A stretch of 64,000 bases of DNA, taken from contig CM034310.1 in NCBI GenBank assembly GCA_019925795.1, positions 13,474,764 to 13,538,763 of the forward strand. Reading direction: 5' to 3'. Position 1 is the first letter of the stretch, and every line of letters begins with the position of its first letter. The DNA comes from Dendrobium chrysotoxum (lineage: Eukaryota > Streptophyta > Magnoliopsida > Asparagales > Orchidaceae). The notes beneath the pieces are model-generated. The model saw only the letters and a program-made list of their open reading frames with translations, made no database searches and had not been told where the DNA came from. Shown here piece by piece: positions 51,136 through 58,262 of the stretch. A program made the position numbers and the translations under genes.

Positions 51136-51560
51136 CGGCGGCGGCGGCGGCGGTCAGACAGGTGTCGCCCCGGGACTAGTTCCGCGGTCCCGGGCAATGA
51201 TTGGGGAGAGAAACCGCGCTACGGCGGCTGGCTGGGACACGCGGCGGGCTCGCATTGGGCCCGTGGTCCTGGGACAATGATTGCCACAGCGGGCAATCAT
51301 CGCGTAATGACGGCGACAATGATTGCCGCGGTCGATGCCACTTAACTACGTAAGACTAGCTCCATCCGCCGTTCGATCGCCCGCGGTTTGAACGGACGCT
51401 CCGGATCGTTCCACGAGGCGAGCGGAACCGGGGTCAGTCAAGCGGTTCAGACGGAACAGCAGAACGACGGGATCTCCGCCGTTGATCGACCGATCAACGG
51501 CGGAGATCTCGCCTGCGAAGAGCTAGGGCGAAACCGAAGGCTGAGTGTGTTTTTCGCCTC
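51136..51560. other. GC-rich island with (CGG)n and strong inverted repeats
   Basis: It begins abruptly after A-rich DNA with (CGG)6 at 51136-51153. ATGATTGCC/GGCAATCAT forms a 9-bp stem at 51277-51300, and a second ACAATGATTGCC follows near 51315. A long hairpin is at 51468-51511. The + frame at 51388-51600 has no recognisable domain and crosses the hairpin. On the minus strand this is downstream of the TATAAATAG box, so it would be transcribed as leader RNA of Gypsy-4. Confidence 0.8.
51468..51511. repeat. Long near-perfect hairpin
   Basis: GATCTCCGCCGTTGATCG (51471-51488), spacer AC, CGATCAACGGCGGAGATC (51491-51508): an 18-bp perfect inverted repeat. In RNA it extends by one G-U and two further G-C pairs. 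Confidence 0.95.
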
Positions 51561-52006
51561 GTTCTCTCGATCGGGTGGATGGAATCAAACAAAATTTTAA
51601 CCCTAGACTAAGCTCATGAACAGAAATCGTGTGGATGTAGCAATATTCCCTAAGATGCAGTATGTGAGAAGCTATTTAGGCTTGAGTGTTTAACATAATC
51701 TAAGGGTTTTAAGGAGTTTTCACCGTGGGATTAGGGGTATTATGGATCCTCTGAGCTTGTAGACTGTCCTCGTACGTTCTCCTAGTTGAAAGCACTATCA
51801 AACGAGCCCTGGATCGAGTGGATTGAAGCCTTGGACGTCCTAAGCTTCGGGTCGCCAGAATCTCGCCGCCGCCGGGGTTGACCGGTGGTCTTCGGCTCGA
51901 GGGAAGTAGGGGGGAGTCTAGGGAGCTCTCACACGAAATCTCACAGGCTTTGGGGGCTTAGAGATCGGGCAAGAGCAAAAGTCCCCACTAATGAAGCCCT
52001 AACTCT

Positions 52007-52015
52007 CTATTTATA
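52007..52015 (-). promoter_or_regulatory. TATA box of Gypsy-4 LTR
   Basis: On the minus strand, GGGGTATAAATAGAGAG is a near-ideal plant TATA box directing leftward transcription. It is followed by a leader with no early ATG of note. Confidence 0.65.
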
Positions 52016-52129
52016 CCCCTAGCCTTAGGATGAACGGTTAGGATGGCTTCTAGGTTTGATTAGGAGGGCTCTAGACATCCTAGGCCGTGGACTTGGGTCA
52101 AGGGACCACTTGGAAGGTCCTTAATGGCT

Positions 52130-52830
52130 TTCATAGGTCTTAGGTAGGTCAATTTGACCTATTAAGACTTAGGTTGACCAAGTCAAAGCTTGACTTGGTC
52201 AACTTGAGTCCATTAGGTCAATGGAGTCCAAGGGATGAGGTTGGAGCCCTATGAGAGGGTTTGGGTTGAGTTGAACTTAAATTAAATCCATTAAGGGCTA
52301 AACGGGTTGACCTGGGTTGACCTGGTCAACGAGGTTGGCCCAGGGCACAGGTCTGGACCCAATGGGTTGGGTTTGACCTACTGAGTCTAAGGGTAGAGAG
52401 ATTTGAGCCCAAGAGGCTTTGGATATGACTCAGAATCAAATGGGAGGGGATATGGGTGAATTTGAACTTGAATGGACCTATTCAAGCCTATTGGGTCAAC
52501 CTGGGTTGACCTGGTCAACCAGGTTGACCCAGGACCAAGACTTGGGACCAATGGGTCATGCCTGACCCACTGAGTCCAGTGGAGGAGAGAATAGGGCTTG
52601 GAGAGCCCTGGATTGGGTTTGGATTTGTTTTGAACTAGTTTAGACCTCTATGGGCCTAATGGGTCAACCTGGGTTAACCTGGTCAACCAGGTTGACCCAG
52701 GGCCTGGGTCTGGGCTCAGCAGACTTGGCTTGACTCCCTGAACCCTCTGGGTTGGGTTCCAGGGTCTAGCCTGGTCAAATTTGACCAGGTCAACCCTTTG
52801 ACCTAGGTCTAGGGAGAAACAGGGTCAACA
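52130..52830 (-). promoter_or_regulatory. TTGAC/GTCAA-dense U3 region (W-box-like)
   Basis: About 25 TTGAC or GTCAA pentamers occur in roughly 700 bp, many in the repeated unit GGTTGACCTGGTCAACC, an inverted pair. TTGAC followed by C or T is the core of the W-box bound by WRKY factors. The cluster ends about 120 bp upstream of the TATA box. Confidence 0.6.
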
Positions 52831-52929
52831 AATGGACCCCCAACAGGAGTGGCGAACAAACTAGTGAACCGCTTGTGTTGGCGTTGACCGAATGTGACAG
52901 AAGCAGTAGAGTAAAGGCTCTAGGAAAGA

Positions 52930-53160
52930 GCACCAAAAGAGGTGAAAGAGAGCAGAGGAGGGTCTTCTCCTGGCCTTGCCTTACAACAAGGGTAGAGCCA
53001 AGGAGAAAGTGGAAAGCAAAGTAGTAAAAGGTCGCAAAAAGGTGACAGAGTAAAAGGAAATCCCCTCCTCACCTTGCCCTGTAGCAAGGGAAGAGCTGAG
53101 GGGGAGACCAAAAAGGTAAGGTAGTAAAGCAAACCAACTATCCATCTGACCGTATCGAAA
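52930..53160. repeat. ~117-bp tandem repeat, two diverged copies
   Basis: CTGGCCTTGCC/ACAAGGGTAGAGCCAAGGAG and CTCACCTTGCC/AGCAAGGGAAGAGCTGAGGG with following AAAG and GTAGTAAAG. First repeat series inside the Gypsy-4 3' region. Confidence 0.6.
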
Positions 53161-53276
53161 CAACAAGATAGAAGGTGAAAGAGTGGTGAGGTATGCCTTC
53201 CAGGGACACTGTCAGGCTCACTCGACCAAGTAAAGTCTGATGTCTGCTTGATCAGAGCAAAACAATCAGGGAAGAA

Positions 53277-54040
53277 GTAGTGGTGAGGAATGCCTCCCAG
53301 GGACCCTGTCGGGCTCTCTCAAGCGGTAAGTAAAACCAACTACCTGACTGTTCATTTCAAACAGCAGAATAGAAGGTGAAAGGATCCCGTCTCCTCCTGC
53401 TCCTTTCGGAACAGCGGATAGGGGTGACTCAATACTTCTATCTGACCTCAACAAAAGTAAATAAGCCACAAAATTGGAGTCTGCGTAGTCTTTTACAGAA
53501 TATCCAGAGTAAAGGGGTGGTGAGGAATGCCTCGAAGGGGCTCTGTCGGGCTCTCTCAACCGGTAAGTAAAACCAACTACCTGACTGTTCATTTCAAACA
53601 GTAGAATAGAAGGTGAAGGGATCCCGTTTCCTCCTGCTCCTTTCGGAACAGCGGATAGGGGTGACTCAATACTTCTGCCTGACCTCAACAAAAGTAAATA
53701 AGCCACGAAATTAGAGTCTACGTAGTCTTTTACAGAACATCCAGAGTAAAGGGGTGGTGAGGAATGCCTCCCAGGGACTCTGTCGGGCTCTCTCAACCGG
53801 TAAGTAAAACCAACTACCTGACTGATCATTTCAAACAGCAGAATAGAAGGTGAAAGGATCCCGTCTCCTCCTGCTCCTTTCGGAACAGCGAATAGGGGTG
53901 ACTCAATACTTCTGCCTGACCTCAACAAAAGTAAATAAGCCACGAAATTAGAGTCTGCGTAGTCTTTTACAGAACATCCAGAGTAAAAGTGGTGGTGGGG
54001 AATGCCTCCCAGGGACTCTGTCGGGCTCCCACTCAACCGG
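53277..54040. repeat. 237-bp tandem repeat, three copies plus partial
   Basis: GGTGGTGAGGAATGCCTC starts near 53277, 53515, 53752 and 53990, a strict 237-bp period with few differences between copies. As 237 is 79 codons, the minus strand is open across the array (53266-54036, 256 codons) and reads as a 79-residue repeat containing LREPDRVPGRHSS. No start or domain supports a protein. Related shorter units flank it on both sides. Confidence 0.9.
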
Positions 54041-54121
54041 GTAAAGTCTGATGTCCACTTGATCAGAGCAAGACCATCAGGGTAAAGGTCTGATGCATGC
54101 CAGTGCGGCGAGACAACCAGA

Positions 54122-54335
54122 GTAAAGGTGTGGTGAGCTATGCCTCACAGGGGCTCTGCGGGGTGCTCCCAACCAAGTAAAGCCTGATGTCTACTCGGCG
54201 CATATGCCTGCAGCAGAGCAATCAGGGAAAAGAGGTGGTGAGATATAACACCCAGGGGCTCTGTGGGGTGCTCTCAACCAAGTAAAGTCTGATGCCTACC
54301 CGGCGCATATGCCTGCAGTAGAGCGATCAGGGAAA
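54122..54335. repeat. ~107-bp tandem repeat, two copies
   Basis: GGGGCTCTGCGGGGTGCTC and GGGGCTCTGTGGGGTGCTC, each followed by AACCAAGTAAAG and CGGCGCATATGCCTGCAG. Related to the GGTGGTGAGG units of the 237-bp array. Confidence 0.8.
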
Positions 54336-54456
54336 GTCATCTCAACCATACCCTAACACGCATATGTGTAGGGATGGGAAGAGGAGTAAAAAAATGGAAA
54401 ATTTCAAAGAGAGAAGGGTCGTCTAAGGAGTTTCAAACTAGTGTTTTGGGTACAAC

Positions 54457-54484
54457 GTGGTAGAGGACAAGTCGTCGTGGCCAC
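54457..54484. repeat. 28-bp motif, copy 1
   Basis: GTGGTAGAGGACAAGTCG plus TCGTGGCCAC; the second copy at 57634-57661 has one mismatch. The ends GTGG and CCAC are inverted. Confidence 0.85.
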
Positions 54485-54639
54485 GAGTATCCAATTGCCA
54501 GTGAAACTGCCTAGGTGAAACCAAGATCATACAAACTTGGAAGCACTAGAATGATGCCTCGAGAGACCATGGGGAAAGGTACGCCCTCAACAAAGTGTGA
54601 GAGGGGTAATCTCATTCCCACTGAGTAGCTAAAGTAGTA

Positions 54640-55500
54640 AGGAGGACACACTTGCTACAGAGAAAAGGACTATATCATGGAGAAATAATCATAGAAGACT
54701 ACAGTGGTACACCCACATAAGCTAGTGGGACCCTGTAGAGGTGGGAAGCAATAAAAACACATCCAAGGGATCGCTCCACAGCCAGGAGTCGAGTCACAGT
54801 GGGAAAGTATGTCACCACAAGACAAGTGAAATGATTTTCTGCCAGAAAATCAAAGCTCACTAAGAAGCGATGCTAACATCTGAGACTTGATGTACTGCAT
54901 CACAACTAGGAAAGTGCACAAGAGTAGCGAGGGGACACACTCGCCACTAAGGGGAGTAAGATTGCATAGGAATGATATTTATAAAAAGCTCACAGTGGCG
55001 GTACCCACACAAACTGGTGGGACCCTGTGGGAAGTAGAATAATGTCAGTGCATCCGTAGAGCTACCCTAGTAGCTGAGAGTAGAGTATGAATGAGAGAGA
55101 GAGTAAAGTGGAAAATGAGTTGATTTTCTGCTAGAAAATCAGAGCTCTCAAGTCAGTGATGCTAACGCCGGTAACCAGGCGTACTGCAACACTACTGGGG
55201 AAATAACTCAAGATGGCGAGGAGACACACTCGCCATTGAGGGAAATGATTTATGAGTAAAATCAATAAACATCAAACATCACAGCGGAACACTCACCCTG
55301 ACCGGGGGGACCCTGTGAGAGGTAGGAGCAACACTACCAGACCCATAGGACTGCTCTAGTAGCTGGGAGCAGGGCAAGGGTGAAAAAGTAGGTCACTAAA
55401 AGAAACTAGAGAATTGATTCCCTGTTAGGGAATCAGGGCTCGCGAAGGTGGGATATTAACATCTTGAGCAAGATGTATCACACCACTAACAAGGACTATC
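54640..55500. repeat. ~290-bp tandem repeat with covarying stem-loops, three copies
   Basis: Copies begin near 54640, 54940 and 55222, marked by GACACACTYGCYA. Each contains, in order: an outer stem around CCCAC...GTGGG (54699-54738, 54991-55029, 55280-55317); a 19-base hairpin (54833-54851, 55122-55140, 55416-55434); and an 18-base hairpin (54876-54893, 55165-55182, 55459-55476). Differences between copies fall in matching positions of both arms, so the pairing is kept. No open frame explains the repeat. Confidence 0.85.
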
Positions 55501-56300
55501 ATGATTGTAAAAGATCATAATAATCACAAGTGCAAACTCATCCTTGAAGCAATCACTCAGACGCTTCGTAGGAGAAGAAAAGAAAGACTTTGGGGAATTT
55601 GAGCTCTTAGAGAGTATTACCGGGTTCCACCTGTGACAAAGGCAACCGGTTTTGTTCTACTGAGAGCTTCCCTCTTTTATTTTATAGATGCATTTTTTAT
55701 ATGTTCTCAACCATAGACTAAGTATATCTCGTACTGTCGAAGATAACACCCGGCAGAGGGAACGTTTACCATATCCGTGCGTTACTCCTAGTATGAGATA
55801 TCCTCTAATGATTGGAACACAAAGAGGGAGGTAAGGTTGGCTTTGATAACCCAGGCCATATTCGCCACATGAATAGAACTAGGGGCACAATCAGAACATG
55901 ATTTATATGTGAATGAAATTTAGATTAGGCTAGTGGATCGACATTACCCTCCCTAGCTAGCATAGGTTGGTATGGACCCGGTACAAAGGAAGTCTGAATT
56001 GGTTTTGATATTCCAGACCACACTTGGGAGCACCAAGTGAAACTGGAGGAACAGAGAGGGGGAAACTCCCAAATTACCAGAACTCAGAAGAGGAAGGTAC
56101 AATAAATGCGAGACTCTTATCAGTCCTTAAGAATGGTCTATAATCAGATGGTGGGGTCAAAATATTTTTGTGCACGAATTTTTAAAAGAATATGGCAAGC
56201 ATTTAAACAAACTCAATAGTGTGACCACTAAGAGATGTTTAAGCCCTTACCAACCAATCTGAGAGAAGTCTGATTCACACATTTCCTAAAGAGTGAAAAT
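55500..56300. other. Gypsy-4 3' region, unassigned
   Basis: Non-coding sequence between the ~290-bp repeats and the shared module. No repeat series or coding signal of note was seen. Confidence 0.5.
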
Positions 56301-56549
56301 TTCACCAGAGAGTGAAAGGATTATTTTTTAGAAATGAAAAATTAACCTCTTAATCATCTTGAACCTTAAAGAAAAGGTTCCGAAAGTTCAGTAATATAGG
56401 TTGACTCCATCTAAACCTGAGAAGGTTAGGGATTTAAATTCTGCTAACCCAGCTTAAGCTCCCCACAAGCTAAGCTGGGCTTTCTCCCTTACATATTCTG
56501 AATAAATATCTAATTCAAAAGGGTGTAAATTAGAGAGAGAAATTGGATC

Positions 56550-57270
56550 TTCTCAATCTTCTTGCATGAGAATATTTTTATATCTAATAGAACATCCTTG
56601 CATGATGATGAATCCAAAATCATGATTTTCAAACTCAAGTATCATGAATATCAAGGGGTATAGATTTTCTGAGACTTAGAGATTTACAAGAAAGGGAAGC
56701 CATTTGCTTATCCACTTTGAGCTCATTTTGAGCCCCTCAACTTGATTTGGTGCACTGCGCATCTTTTAATTACTTGATACACTTTGTGTATCCTTGACTT
56801 TATGGCGTATTTTGCGCAACTTTCCACTTTTGATACACTTTGTGTACCTTCAATTTTGGCGCACTACGCATCTTTTCACTTTTGATACACTTTGTGTATC
56901 TTTCATTTTGTAATTGGCTACCTTTCCAAATCCCTAAAAGAAAACCTTCTCAGTTGTAAGATTATCCTCCAAACATAAGAGAAGAAAAACTCACTCCCTT
57001 GTGCAAGGAAGAAAAATCCACATAGCAAATCCAATCCTATGATAAGAGTGAACGACTTGAATAAGAAAATTATGAGGTAGATTCATCAGCCTGCGAAAGA
57101 CACCTATGAGATAGAAAACTGCAAGATGATTGGGAAAATACGCGTCTCTAAATCTAATTTCAATTTGATATAGATTTTAGTTCAAAATAGGAAATCATCC
57201 CAAGCAAGGGATGAGAGAGAAGGCATACATTTTTTTTCTTTTGAATCATTATAATTTTCCTTCAAGCACT
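56550..57270 (-). repeat. Shared non-coding module, Gypsy-4 copy
   Basis: On the minus strand it aligns with Copia-3 38040-38700. The core 56740-56930 alternates GATACACAAAGTGTATC (minus strand of 56776-56792, 56832-56848 and 56884-56900) with GATGCGCAGTGCACC, GTTGCGCAAAATACGCC and GATGCGTAGTGCGCC. The ~54-bp period gives three copies here. Both kinds of unit are inverted repeats. Confidence 0.7.
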
Positions 57271-57633
57271 TAGAGGAGTCAACCACCAATTACTTAACTT
57301 TCTAAAGAAGACAGGGGTAAATTTTTCATTAGGGGAAATAAGTTTCGTACTTTCTAAGGAAAAATTCGCTCAAAAATTTACTTCGTGTTTTAAGCTCTCA
57401 GACTTTTCTCAGATTAGTCTTTCTTTTAGAAATTTTACACGTTACATTTAAAGATCCCACCATTGAAAATAGAACTTGGATATGTATTTGGACTGACATG
57501 GGTCAAGATCTAGCCTAGAAGAGTTCAGACAAGGGAGATGATAGAGTCTAGAGTTTTATGTCAGTGTATGAATCATATCATCTCACCTCATCACCCCTAA
57601 GGATAACCTCATACTCCTCATAACAAATATCGT

Positions 57634-57661
57634 GTGGTAGAGGACAAATCGTCGTGGCCAC
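57634..57661. repeat. 28-bp motif, copy 2
   Basis: GTGGTAGAGGACAAATCG plus TCGTGGCCAC, about 100 bp downstream of the pol stop on the minus strand. Matches 54457-54484 with one mismatch. Confidence 0.85.
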
Positions 57662-57761
57662 ACAGACTGTCGAAAAGTGAAGAAGCCCCTCCAAAGGGGG
57701 TACATATACATGGGAGTATTTACAGGCGGTAGGGAGATCCCCTCCCTTTTGAAGAGCGAAC

Positions 57762-58262
57762 TCAAGCATAGTACTTTTTCAAGTACTACCCGTTGATGAC
57801 AGGCATAGGGTGAACACCATTGGCATCAATGAGTAGGTAGGCACCACCTTCATAGACTTGCTCTACAGCAAAGGGGCCTTCCCAGATAGGCTCGAACTTA
57901 CCACTTCGGTGACGGCGCGAAATGATAGGTCTGTGTAAAACAAGGACCAACTCGCCAACCCGGAAAGCATGGGGTCAGACAAGGCGATCATGTGATCGAG
58001 CCATACGTGCCTGGTATAGTTTGAGGTTCTGATAAGCTTGTAGGCGAAGCTCTTCTAAACCATCAAGCTCTTCCATCCGTAGTCGGGCGTTATCTTCGTG
58101 GGAAAGATTGTGGCTGACTGCCACACGCAACGAGGGGAGCTCGACCTCAAGTGGGAGGACGGCCTCGACCCCGAAAGCCAAAGCATATGGGGTAGACTGA
58201 GTAGGAGTACGGTATGTAGTCCTATAGGCCCATAGTGCTTCGGGAAGTCTATCGTGCCACTC
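57762..58262 (-). pseudogene. pol: Gypsy-4 integrase C-terminal part
   Basis: In frame with the 892-codon segment after its TGA. It shows the typical gypsy integrase tail: LAFGVEAVLPLEVELPSLRV, a helical stretch with LDGLEELRLQAYQNLKLYQA, then HRPIISRRHRSGKFEPIWEG, PFAVEQVYEGGAYLLID, and PMPVING followed by TAG (57786-57788), YLKKYYA and the final TGA at 57762-57764. The GKFEPIWEGPF region corresponds to the small C-terminal DNA-binding domain of gypsy integrases. There is no frameshift relative to the upstream segments. Confidence 0.88.

Larger units (their letters stand above)
45719..52844 (-). repeat. Gypsy-4 probable 3' LTR
   Basis: On the minus strand it would run TGTTGGGGGTCC ... GGAGGTCCA. 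An alternative inner boundary is 52830 (TGTTGACCC). Support: the outer end joins satellite sharply; a TATAAATAG box lies on the minus strand at 52007-52015; TTGAC/GTCAA-rich sequence lies upstream of that box, as expected for U3. About 7.1 kb is long for an LTR but not unknown in this lineage. The segment 45720-49270 has no recognisable gene; the frame 47020-47331 (-) has no known motif. Without the other LTR both limits are provisional, and a further nested insertion is possible. Confidence 0.5.

Noticed and set aside
51388..51600. 70-codon + strand ORF in the GC island
   Set aside because: Crosses a perfect hairpin, is antisense to the element and has no recognisable domain.
53266..54036. 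256-codon ORF on the minus strand as a gene
   Set aside because: It follows from the 237-bp period. There is no domain and no start context, and it lies in the non-coding 3' region of Gypsy-4. Kept only as a repeat.
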